A stretch of DNA of 5,155 nucleotides from Oligoflexia bacterium (GTDB lineage Bacteria; Bdellovibrionota; UBA1018): positions 1 through 5,155 of the forward strand of contig CAIOHW010000029.1 of NCBI GenBank assembly GCA_903858195.1, written 5' to 3'. Within the stretch, counting starts at the first letter, position 1. Every line of letters begins with the position of its first letter. The position numbers and the translations under genes are program-made. Below are positions 1 to 4,486 of this stretch, one piece after another. A model generated the notes under the pieces. That model was not told the origin of the DNA. It did not search any database and saw only the letters and a list, made by a program, of their open reading frames with translations.

Positions 1-93
1 CCATCCATGGCACCTCGAAAATCAGTGTCCGTCGCCGGTGCCCGGCCCGTCAACTCCTGCAGCTTCGACTACACCCGGGCGTCAACGCGCTGA
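1..93 (+). other. Possible 3' tail of an upstream gene (unrecognised)
   Basis: The frame starting at base 1 is open to a TGA at 91-93. From about base 25 its codons end mostly in G or C, like the real genes here, so it may be the C-terminus of a gene that begins before the window. The frame starting at base 3 is also open, to a TGA at 105-107, and is nearly as GC-rich at third positions. I do not recognise either translation and cannot choose between them. Bases 94-140 show no convincing promoter or terminator. Confidence 0.2.
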
Positions 94-140
94 CTGGCTC
101 GGGCTGACAAGCGCCCAAAAAACGGGCACACTTGAGCGGG

Positions 141-446
141 ATGCCGAGCTCAAAAAACACCAACGCCGAACCGCTCGAGTCCACGCTCGGGCCTGCCGAG
201 TGGTCGATCCTTCGGCCGCACTCGCAGCGAAACGCGCTCTTTGTCGTGTCGCCCACCCTCGATCTCATGACGGTCGCCCGGGCAGTGGCCAGCGATGACA
301 CTGCGCGTGTCTCGGAGTGGCTCTCCAGCGGAAGCCTTGCCCGCCCCACGGCCTCGCAGATCGCCGAGTGGGACGCTGCGCCCTCGCGCACCTTTGAAGC
401 CATCGTGGTGGCACCCTACGTGCTGATGCGGGAGCTTGCCTCATGA
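141..446 (+). CDS. DUF2288 family protein
   Basis: This encodes 101 residues from ATG 141; a TTG at 132 in the same frame would add three residues and is less likely. The pattern matches what I know of DUF2288, a family of about 100-residue soluble proteins of unknown function. It has an N-terminal segment, a hydrophobic strand followed by SPTLDLMTVA (about residues 37-46), a helix DDTARVSEWLSSG (52-64), a short basic-polar turn, a tryptophan-containing helix, and a C-terminal strand ending APYVLMREL. No signal peptide or membrane segment is seen. It is the first gene of a three-gene operon: its TGA overlaps the ATG of the small heat-shock gene (ATGA, 443-446), so the two are probably translationally coupled. 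The sequence GGAG at 431-434 inside this gene serves the next start. The family assignment rests on pattern memory, not a search. Confidence 0.75.
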   Translation: MPSSKNTNAEPLESTLGPAEWSILRPHSQRNALFVVSPTLDLMTVARAVASDDTARVSEWLSSGSLARPTASQIAEWDAAPSRTFEAIVVAPYVLMRELAS

Positions 447-937
447 GATTCAACCGCTCCGTCCTGATCGCCCTGTCTGCGGGACTCGCCGCCGGGCTCC
501 TGATCGGCGGGACTTTAGGCTACCTCTCGGGGCGCCTCACCCGTCGACCCCCCCCCGGCAGCATCGCAAACCAGGCCATCCAGGTGTTTCGGTCAGGCCC
601 CAGTGGCGAAGCCGGCGATGCCGCCCAAAACGCCATGGCAAACCTGCTCGACTCTTTCATTGCAAGTCAGTTCGAGGACTCTCCGATCGCCAACATCCCG
701 CTCGAGGGCCGCGAGGACGACAAGGCCGTCTACATCGACATCCTCGCTGCCGACATCCAGAAAGACGACCTCAAGGTCTCGGTTGCCGAGGGAACCGTCA
801 CCATCACAGGAAAGATCGATCGCGGCGGCTTTAGCTCGCGCTTTGAGCGAAGCTTTCCGGTACCCGAGGGCGCGGATGCCTCTCGGGTGAAGATCCGCGC
901 GGAGGGCGATCGCGTCGTGATCGAGTTTCCAAAATGA
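443..937 (+). CDS. Membrane-anchored small heat-shock protein (Hsp20/alpha-crystallin domain)
   Basis: This encodes 164 residues. Residues 1-5 (MRFNR) are basic. A hydrophobic, glycine-rich segment at about 6-30 looks like an uncleaved signal anchor. A Pro/Gly/Ala-rich linker spans about 35-60. An amphipathic stretch follows (NAMANLLDSFIASQF, 63-77), then an alpha-crystallin domain at about 86-164. Family hallmarks in the domain are AVYIDILAADIQKDDLKVSV, GTVTITGKI (117-125), the RSFPVPEGAD block (136-145) and the closing strand IRAEGDRVVIEFPK. Small heat-shock proteins normally hold unfolding proteins as ATP-independent chaperones and are cytosolic; the anchor here suggests action at the inner membrane. 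Basic residues flank both sides of the anchor, so topology is uncertain. The protein ends straight after the domain and has no C-terminal I-x-I tail, which oligomerising sHsps use. The start is ATG 443, with GGAG 8 bases upstream. The ATG overlaps the DUF2288 stop and the gene's own TGA overlaps the next ATG. The linker codons contain a run of nine C. Confidence 0.8.
   Translation: MRFNRSVLIALSAGLAAGLLIGGTLGYLSGRLTRRPPPGSIANQAIQVFRSGPSGEAGDAAQNAMANLLDSFIASQFEDSPIANIPLEGREDDKAVYIDILAADIQKDDLKVSVAEGTVTITGKIDRGGFSSRFERSFPVPEGADASRVKIRAEGDRVVIEFPK
548..556 (+). repeat. C9 homopolymer tract
   Basis: Nine consecutive C encode Pro36-Pro38 of the membrane-anchored small heat-shock protein, just after the anchor and before the folded domain. 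A run of this length is prone to slippage, and a one-base change would remove the alpha-crystallin domain. A second tract of identical length lies in the next gene. Confidence 0.9.
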
Positions 938-1479
938 GAAGATCTGCGCTCGCACTTGGGCTCTGGATGGGATTGCTTGCCGCCTGCGCCACGACGGCAT
1001 CCAGTTCCAGTTCCACTTCTGGCTCCGGCCCCCCCCCTTCAGAAGGAGTCTGCTTCAGCCCCGAAGAGGCCTGCGACGAGAGGCTTTCGGCCTTCATCCA
1101 ATCGGCCAAGGTCTCGGTCGATGTGGCGGTGTTTGATATCAACCTCGACCAGGTCGTGCACCAGATCCTCGTGCAGTCAAAAAAGATCCCGGTGCGGGTG
1201 CTGGTGGACCGCCGGCAGTCGCGAGGCCGCCACTCGCTCGTACCCCTCATGATCAAGGCTGGAGCCAAGGTCCGCACCGGCTACCAGCGCGGCATCATGC
1301 ACCACAAATTCGTGATCGTGGACGGCAGGCGGCTCATGACCGGATCGTTCAACTTCACGAACGGAGCTGCCTTTAAGAACCAGGAAAACCAAGTCTATCT
1401 CGAGAGCCCTTCGATCGTGGAGCGCTTCAAGCGCCGCTTTGATCAAAGCTGGAGCGAAGGACGCGTTGTGACGCACTGA
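934..1479 (+). CDS. Phospholipase D-like (HKD) nuclease, lipoprotein
   Basis: This encodes 181 residues. The N-terminus is a lipoprotein signal: MRRS, a hydrophobic core, then the lipobox L15-A16-A17-C18, so the mature protein should be lipidated on Cys18 and held in the envelope. A low-complexity Ser/Thr/Gly/Pro linker (19-38) follows. The catalytic domain begins with VCFSPEEAC (39-47), a conserved opening of Nuc-type PLD nucleases, then SVDVAVFDI (61-69). The HKD motif is intact: H123-x-K125, D130, G137-S138, then FNFTNGA. One HKD motif and this short length match the single-motif bacterial Nuc/PLD6-type group, which acts as a homodimer on phosphodiester bonds of DNA or RNA. Lipid hydrolysis is a less likely activity. 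The ATG overlaps the stop of the upstream sHsp gene (ATGA, 934-937), with no strong Shine-Dalgarno, so translation is probably coupled. A C9 run lies in the linker codons. It is the last gene of the operon. The family call is firm; the substrate is inferred. Confidence 0.88.
   Translation: MRRSALALGLWMGLLAACATTASSSSSTSGSGPPPSEGVCFSPEEACDERLSAFIQSAKVSVDVAVFDINLDQVVHQILVQSKKIPVRVLVDRRQSRGRHSLVPLMIKAGAKVRTGYQRGIMHHKFVIVDGRRLMTGSFNFTNGAAFKNQENQVYLESPSIVERFKRRFDQSWSEGRVVTH
1000..1017 (+). repeat. Short tandem 6-base repeat in the Ser-rich linker
   Basis: Two exact copies of TCCAGT followed by TCCACT encode most of the serine run in the linker of the PLD-like lipoprotein. It lies 11 bases upstream of the C9 tract. 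The unit is a multiple of three, so copy-number change would alter linker length without shifting the frame. Confidence 0.6.
1029..1037 (+). repeat. C9 homopolymer tract
   Basis: Nine consecutive C cover Gly32-Pro35 codons of the PLD-like lipoprotein, between the lipidated cysteine and the catalytic domain. A one-base slip would abolish the nuclease domain. It has the same length and the same relative placement as the tract in the preceding gene. Confidence 0.9.
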
Positions 1480-1484
1480 TTCAT

Positions 1485-1509
1485 GAAGCCGGGCCGGGGC
1501 TCGGGCTTC
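1485..1509 (+). terminator. GC-rich hairpin after the PLD gene
   Basis: Five bases after the PLD-like gene's TGA lies an inverted repeat with arms GAAGCC and GGCTTC. Inside them, GGGC pairs with GCTC (one G-U pair), with one bulged base and a four-base loop. This could end or stabilise the operon transcript. No T run follows, so it is not a canonical intrinsic terminator. Confidence 0.4.
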
Positions 1510-1524
1510 GAGTCACTCGAGTCG
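1509..1524 (+). repeat. Imperfect palindromic motif, copy 1
   Basis: CGAGTCACTCGAGTCG differs at two of 16 positions from CGACTCACTTGAGTCG at 1673-1688. The two copies lie either side of the 32-codon reading frame at 1571-1669. It sits upstream of the candidate promoter at 1536-1564. It could be a regulator site or chance. Confidence 0.35.
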
Positions 1525-1535
1525 TAGGAAACCCT

Positions 1536-1564
1536 TTGCCCGACCCAAGACTCCGCCTTAAACT
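1536..1564 (+). promoter_or_regulatory. Candidate promoter for a leaderless transcript
   Basis: TTGCCC (1536-1541) and TAAACT (1559-1564) match the sigma-70 -35 and -10 consensus at four of six bases each, with 17 bases between them. The -10 ends six bases before ATG 1571, so transcription would start at or next to the A of the ATG. The bases GGAAG before the ATG are too close to act as a normal Shine-Dalgarno. This is prediction from pattern only. Confidence 0.4.
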
Positions 1565-1570
1565 GGAAGA

Positions 1571-1669
1571 ATGAACACCCAGACCTACTGCGCTTCCAAC
1601 ATTGAATCCACGATCAACGGCATCCTCGAGAACCTCTGCAGCGGTGACGCCTGCTGTGCCGGCGGTTGA
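1571..1669 (+). CDS. 32-residue cysteine-containing reading frame (small peptide or N-terminus of the next gene)
   Basis: ATG 1571 opens a 32-codon frame that stops at TGA 1667-1669. Residues include C7, C23, C28 and C29, and the C-terminus reads CSGDACCAGG after a helix-like stretch ESTINGILENL. About four fifths of its codons end in G or C, as in genuine genes here, while the overlapping frame used by the downstream ORF is poor in GC at third positions over the same bases. This frame is therefore probably really translated. It is preceded by a plausible promoter placed for a leaderless mRNA. Two readings fit. It may be an independent small peptide followed by a separate gene. Or it may be the true N-terminus of the downstream protein, separated by a +1 frame change near the TGA; deleting one T of the TT at 1666-1667 would join them into about 197 residues. 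I do not recognise the peptide. Confidence 0.45.
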   Translation: MNTQTYCASNIESTINGILENLCSGDACCAGG

Positions 1670-2165
1670 ACCCGACTCACTTGAGTCGGTTCTCGCCCAC
1701 CCCCTTCCTGAAGTAGAGCTTCGGCTCCAAAAAGAAGCCGGCTGCACTCCCGAAGATGCGGCCCTGCTCATTCGCGAGCTCAAGCGCTGGCTTTTTGCCT
1801 GTGCATGCCTCAAGAGTGCAAAAACCGGCCAGGTCCCGGACGGACTCCCTCCAAGCCTCACGATCACCCCCGAGCTCATCCCAATCGATCGGGCGTGGCA
1901 CTGCTTCCTGCTGTTCACGCGGGATTATGAGAACTTCTGCAGCCAACGGCTGGGCGTCTTCATTCATCATGATCCACTGACTGAAGAGGAGCGGAGTCGC
2001 TTTGCCGAACTTCGCGACCAGAACCCCGAGGCTGCCCTCAAGGTGAGGCAGGACTCGTTGCGACCTCAACTGCGCTTTATCGGCGAGCTCTTGGGCCCGG
2101 ATGTGCTCAAGCTATGGTTTGAAGAGCTTCCGCGCCGCTTTCACTTTCGCGAGCACCGCCCCTAG
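1602..2165 (+). CDS. Conserved hypothetical protein with WH...FC...FIHH block (GRDP-like)
   Basis: This maximal open frame starts at TTG 1602 and encodes 187 residues. Residues 1-22 are low-complexity with atypical codons and are probably not translated. The other in-frame starts are GTG 1644 and GTG 1656, neither with a Shine-Dalgarno. There is no ATG anywhere in the frame and no methionine in the body, so the true start may be ATG 1571 in another frame. The body is soluble and mostly helical. A helix LLIRELKRWLFACACLKSA spans 55-73, then a loop. The most conserved-looking block follows: IPIDRAWHCFLLFTRDYENFC (93-113, with D96, W99, H100, Y109, C113) and GVFIHHDP (118-125). A charged helical C-terminus follows. 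The block resembles what I recall of glycine-rich-domain-protein-like families (D-x-x-WH-x-x-x-L-x-x-Y-x-x-x-C). The His/Cys/Asp pattern could bind metal, but no reaction can be assigned. It converges on the minus-strand operon with an 18-base gap. Confidence 0.65.
   Translation: MNPRSTASSRTSAAVTPAVPAVEPDSLESVLAHPLPEVELRLQKEAGCTPEDAALLIRELKRWLFACACLKSAKTGQVPDGLPPSLTITPELIPIDRAWHCFLLFTRDYENFCSQRLGVFIHHDPLTEEERSRFAELRDQNPEAALKVRQDSLRPQLRFIGELLGPDVLKLWFEELPRRFHFREHRP
1672..1689 (+). repeat. Perfect 8+8 inverted repeat just after the small-ORF stop
   Basis: CCGACTCA (1672-1679), CT, TGAGTCGG (1682-1689) is a perfect inverted repeat starting three bases after the TGA at 1667-1669. As RNA it could form a 7-bp stem with a 4-base loop. 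As DNA it could be a dimeric protein site. A 14/16 matching motif lies at 1509-1524. Its place next to a stop codon between two overlapping frames is notable. Confidence 0.7.
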
Positions 2166-2175
2166 CGACTTGCGC

Positions 2176-2191
2176 TGGGGCATTCACCCCA
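2176..2191. other. Short hairpin between convergent genes
   Basis: TGGGG (2176-2180) and CCCCA (2187-2191) flank a six-base loop containing the stop codon of the minus-strand membrane-protein gene. The repeat lies in and beside the 18-base gap between two converging genes. It has no T tract on either strand, so it is only a weak candidate for a shared transcript end. Confidence 0.25.
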
Positions 2192-3020
2192 CGATCCAGT
2201 AGGCAATCGCTGGATAGGTGGCAAGCCACGCCCAGAAAAACCGGTTGAGCCCGAGCACCCAGGCGTTTGCCAAATGAAACAGCATCCCAAGTGCCAGAAG
2301 CCCAAGGCCTGCAGCAGCAAGCCCATCCGGGTGCCGTCCCGGCCAAACCGCAAGCAGCGTGGTGACCATCGCAAGACCGAGCTCGCCCGCAATCACGCCC
2401 CAGCCCGCTAGTCGCGCCACCGATCGGTTCGAAAACAGGCGCCCCACCCACGCAGGCACCGCGTGCTGCGGGAGCGAAAGAAACATCGGGAGCGCGCTCC
2501 CGTTTCGCCACGCGGGCTCCCGAAGCTTGACCCAGCCTGCCACCGCATACGAGAGCACCGCCTGAAGCGCGATATAGCCCAAGGCCACGCGGCAGGCCGT
2601 ATCACTGAGACCTGCCAGGTGGGAGCCGGCCACCGAAAGCAGCACCACAAGCGTCATGCAGTCCGATCCGCCGTTGAATGTGCCGCGAAAGCGCATCGAC
2701 CCCAGCAGCACGACACCCGAGAGCAGAAGGGGTACGGGCGACACCTCTCTGCCGGGCACGAGTGGCAGATCGAGCAGCACGGCGGCAAGCCCCACTTGCA
2801 GGGCGATCAGCCACGGCCAGATTCGATCTCCGAGCAAGAGACCGAAAACGGGAGCAAGCCTTCCGTACTCGCGCTTCAAGATGCTCCAGCGCCAGATGCC
2901 CGAAGCCCCGCAGTGCCGCCGAAGGCTCCAGAGTTCGACCCCCTGAAGCAGCACGGCCAGAGCCACGAGGGTTGCGCACGATCGAATCGCAAGCAGGTGA
3001 AATCCGCTCCCGAACATCAT
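2184..3020 (-). CDS. Multi-pass membrane protein, HTTM/DoxX-like
   Basis: This encodes 278 residues and is very hydrophobic, with about seven or eight membrane segments (near residues 12-30, 66-86, 95-108, 122-137, 145-162, 203-226, 233-256 and 260-276). Two loops look functional: RFRGTFNGGSDCMTL (110-124), and YAVAGWVKLREPAWRNGSAL (158-177), the latter of the type Y-x-x-x-G-x-x-K-x-x-x-x-x-W-x-x-G. This second pattern and the late H249-x-x-N in a membrane helix recall bacterial HTTM proteins, distantly related to vitamin-K-dependent gamma-carboxylase, and also DoxX-type proteins. No reaction can be assigned. The start is the first of two tandem ATG codons (3020-3018); CGAGG at 3026-3030 lies five bases upstream. 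That ATG overlaps the upstream gene's TGA (ATGA, 3017-3020), so the two are co-translated. Confidence in the gene is high and in the family moderate. Confidence 0.72.
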   Translation of the reverse strand: MMFGSGFHLLAIRSCATLVALAVLLQGVELWSLRRHCGASGIWRWSILKREYGRLAPVFGLLLGDRIWPWLIALQVGLAAVLLDLPLVPGREVSPVPLLLSGVVLLGSMRFRGTFNGGSDCMTLVVLLSVAGSHLAGLSDTACRVALGYIALQAVLSYAVAGWVKLREPAWRNGSALPMFLSLPQHAVPAWVGRLFSNRSVARLAGWGVIAGELGLAMVTTLLAVWPGRHPDGLAAAGLGLLALGMLFHLANAWVLGLNRFFWAWLATYPAIAYWIVG

Positions 3021-3424
3021 GACGGCCTCGCTTGAGTGGCGAGCTCGGGCGAAAGCAGCACAAGATCGCCATCGCAGGTGATGCGAAACTGAAAAGACCG
3101 GCCGAGCGCGAGCCGCTCCAGGCCCGCGTGCACCAGTGCGTAGCCTACCGACTGGGCTGCAAAGGCCTGTGGCTCGCCTTCGTAGTCGTTGATCTCCTGC
3201 ACGAGTTGCTCAACGAGCGACTGCCAGGCAAGCGCCAGATTGGAACTGCCATTTGACAGGATCGAGACAATACCGCCACGCACCCCTGGATAGGGGCGCT
3301 GCCAGGTGTCCCCAGCCGGCCCCCCGATCCACCGCACTTCCAGCACATACGGAACCCCCGGTCGGTCAAAGAACCGCCACGACGGAGCGAGCGCACGCAG
3401 GAGCTGGAAGCGAAAACCGGACAT
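3017..3424 (-). CDS. Conserved-looking hypothetical protein, partner of the HTTM-like gene
   Basis: This encodes 135 residues with no signal peptide or membrane segment. Visible features are a basic start (MSGFRFQLLRAL), a motif APSWRFFDRPGVPYVLEVRW (13-32), a Trp/Arg/Pro-rich middle (W41-R49), a helix ALAWQSLVEQLVQEINDYE (64-82), and the stretch FQFRITCDGDLVLLSPELA (111-129). The PSWRFFD-x-x-G-x-x-Y-x-L-x-x-R pattern matches my recollection of short proteins found beside HTTM-type membrane genes, but I cannot name a family. It is probably a cytosolic partner of the membrane protein encoded next, given the 4-base ATGA overlap. The start is ATG 3424. The only purine run, GGAG, is one base from the ATG, too close for a normal ribosome site. 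A TATCCT hexamer lies seven bases upstream, suggesting a leaderless mRNA. It is the first gene of a two-gene minus-strand operon, divergent from pirin. Confidence 0.68.
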   Translation of the reverse strand: MSGFRFQLLRALAPSWRFFDRPGVPYVLEVRWIGGPAGDTWQRPYPGVRGGIVSILSNGSSNLALAWQSLVEQLVQEINDYEGEPQAFAAQSVGYALVHAGLERLALGRSFQFRITCDGDLVLLSPELATQARPS

Positions 3425-3431
3425 GCTCCAG

Positions 3432-3461
3432 AGGATACCGGCAGGCGGGCTGGCCTGCCAG
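3432..3461 (-). promoter_or_regulatory. Candidate promoter for the minus-strand operon
   Basis: On the minus strand, CTGGCA (3461-3456) and TATCCT (3437-3432) each match the sigma-70 hexamers at four of six bases, 18 bases apart. The -10 ends seven bases before ATG 3424, which would give a leaderless or nearly leaderless mRNA. The -35 overlaps the inverted repeat at 3440-3459. Confidence 0.35.
3440..3459. promoter_or_regulatory. Inverted repeat, candidate operator in the divergent promoter region
   Basis: GGCAGGC (3440-3446) and GCCTGCC (3453-3459) are perfect inverted arms around a six-base spacer. They lie in the 65-base gap between the divergent minus-strand operon and the pirin gene, overlapping the candidate minus-strand promoter. 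This position suits a site for a dimeric regulator that could affect both directions. GC-rich arms of seven bases can also occur by chance. Confidence 0.4.
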
Positions 3462-3473
3462 CGTGCGTATGGG

Positions 3474-3480
3474 TTAAGCT
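3474..3480 (+). promoter_or_regulatory. Weak candidate -10 element for pirin
   Basis: TTAAGCT ends nine bases before ATG 3490 and resembles the TTAAACT found before ATG 1571. No convincing -35 lies 16-18 bases upstream, where the inverted repeat sits. This would again place the transcription start at or near the ATG. Weak evidence. Confidence 0.25.
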
Positions 3481-3489
3481 CGCGTCACC

Positions 3490-4368
3490 ATGAAAAAGCT
3501 CCGGTTCATCAAGCCAAGCAACGGCGCCCACTGGGTGGGTGACGGATTTCCCGTTCGAAACATCTTTTCGTACGACGACATCGCCCACGAGATCTCGCCC
3601 TTTTTGCTGCTCGACTACGCGGGGCCACGTGAGTTTCCGCCGACCCAAAAAAAGCTCGGCGTGGGCGAACACCCGCACCGGGGCTTTGAGACCGTATCGA
3701 TCATCTACTCGGGCGAAGTCTCGCATCGCGACTCATCGGGTGGCGGCGGCACGATCGGCCCGGGCGAAGTGCAGTGGATGACGGCCGCTTCGGGCCTCGT
3801 GCATGAGGAGTTCCATGGTCCGAACTACGCCAAAACGGGCGGGCCCTTCGAGATGGTGCAGCTCTGGGTGAATTTGCCCGCAAGCCAGAAGATGCGCGAG
3901 CCTCGCTATCAGGCGATCACAGCAGGCCAGATTCCTGAGGCCCCGCTCCCCGAGGGCGCAGGCCGTGTGCGCGTGATTGCGGGTTCATTTGATGGCGCAA
4001 AGGGTCCTGCAGACACGTTCACCCCGATGCAGGTGTGGGATGTGCGGCTTGAAGCGGGAAAAACCACCCGCCTCACGCTCACGCCCGGGCACACGGCGAC
4101 GTTTCTCGTGCTCACCGGTGAGGTCAGGGTTTTAGGCCCGAACGGCGGGATGGAGCAGGTCAGGGAGGCCGAGCTTGCCGTATTTGAAACCGAAGGAAGC
4201 ACGCTTCAGATCGAGGCTTCGACAGCGAGCAAGATCCTCATCCTTTCAGGTGAGCCCCTCAATGAACCGATCGTCGGATACGGGCCCTTCGTGATGAACA
4301 CGGAGCAGGAGATCCGCCAGGCATTTCGCGACTACCAGAGTGGTCGCATGGGCAGGCTCAAAGACTGA
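3490..4368 (+). CDS. Pirin family protein (bicupin)
   Basis: This encodes 292 residues, the usual length for pirins. The N-terminal cupin (about 15-140) carries the signature GVGEHPHRGFETVSIIYSGE (57-76) and later SGLVHEEFH (101-109). By comparison with human pirin (H56, H58, H101, E103), the iron-binding residues should be H61, H63, H105 and E107, and all are present. The C-terminal cupin (about 185-270), including TATFLVLTGEVRVLG, leads to the typical Pirin_C ending GYGPFVMNTEQEIRQAFRDYQSG. Bacterial pirins are cytosolic Fe-dependent proteins. Some, such as E. coli YhhW, show quercetin 2,3-dioxygenase activity, and others affect metabolic enzymes. The true substrate here is unknown. The start ATG 3490 fits the family N-terminus (MKKLRFIKPS) but has no Shine-Dalgarno. 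It is a single-gene unit, divergent from the membrane-protein operon and converging on tRNA-Glu, whose CCA end lies 12 bases after its stop. Confidence 0.95.
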   Translation: MKKLRFIKPSNGAHWVGDGFPVRNIFSYDDIAHEISPFLLLDYAGPREFPPTQKKLGVGEHPHRGFETVSIIYSGEVSHRDSSGGGGTIGPGEVQWMTAASGLVHEEFHGPNYAKTGGPFEMVQLWVNLPASQKMREPRYQAITAGQIPEAPLPEGAGRVRVIAGSFDGAKGPADTFTPMQVWDVRLEAGKTTRLTLTPGHTATFLVLTGEVRVLGPNGGMEQVREAELAVFETEGSTLQIEASTASKILILSGEPLNEPIVGYGPFVMNTEQEIRQAFRDYQSGRMGRLKD

Positions 4369-4380
4369 ATGGATTGAAAT

Positions 4381-4456
4381 TGGCGTCCCCACGGGGATTC
4401 GAACCCCGGTTACCTCCGTGAAAGGGAGGTGTCCTAGGCCTCTAGACGATGGGGAC
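4381..4456 (-). tRNA. tRNA-Glu (anticodon TTC), CCA encoded
   Basis: The minus strand reads as a complete 76-base tRNA. The acceptor stem GTCCCCA pairs with TGGGGAC, followed by discriminator G and an encoded CCA (4383-4381). The D arm is GTCT...AGGAC. The anticodon stem CCTCC/GGAGG encloses the loop CTTTCAC, giving anticodon TTC for glutamate (GAA/GAG). The T arm is CGGGG-TTCGAAT-CCCCG. All stems pair and the canonical TTCGA is present. It lies downstream of and in the same direction as cyaY-grxC, 91 bases after the grxC stop, and converges on pirin. No T-rich terminator is visible after the CCA, so its 3' end probably depends on processing or Rho. Confidence 0.97.
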
Positions 4457-4486
4457 GCAAGAAGCCTCTCGAAAAAGAGAATCCGA

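Noticed and set aside
34..46. GCCGG-TGC-CCGGC inverted repeat as operator or terminator
   Set aside because: Short GC-only arms with no T run and no promoter nearby; expected by chance in GC-rich sequence.
112..129. GCCC-A6-C-GGGC as an intrinsic terminator
   Set aside because: The A run is in the loop rather than after the stem, and the stem is only four bases.
50..403. 117-codon minus-strand frame over the DUF2288 gene
   Set aside because: It is antisense to a gene with recognisable DUF2288 pattern and has no promoter, ribosome site or known motif.
831..1277. 148-codon minus-strand frame
   Set aside because: It lies opposite the sHsp and HKD nuclease genes, whose motifs are intact; Arg/Ser-rich composition is typical of a shadow frame.
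1667..1669. TGA as a selenocysteine codon (…CCAGG-U…)
   Set aside because: The frame continues only four codons before another TGA at 1682-1684, and the following hairpin lacks a recognisable bacterial SECIS apical loop.
2463..3035. Long plus-strand open frame of 190 codons
   Set aside because: It is the antisense shadow of the membrane-protein gene; its composition is unlike a folded protein and the minus-strand genes have clear start overlaps and family motifs.
3145..3726. 193-codon minus-strand frame crossing the divergent promoter and pirin
   Set aside because: It overlaps pirin's metal-binding region on the other strand and the 135-residue gene in another frame; no family resemblance.
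4381..4456. tRNA-Glu as an integration (att) site for a mobile element
   Set aside because: No integrase, no repeated tRNA 3' end and no foreign-looking genes are visible on either side.
4471..4486. CTCTCGAAAAAGAG as a hairpin before the tRNA
   Set aside because: The stem is about four weak base pairs and fits better as simple tRNA leader sequence.
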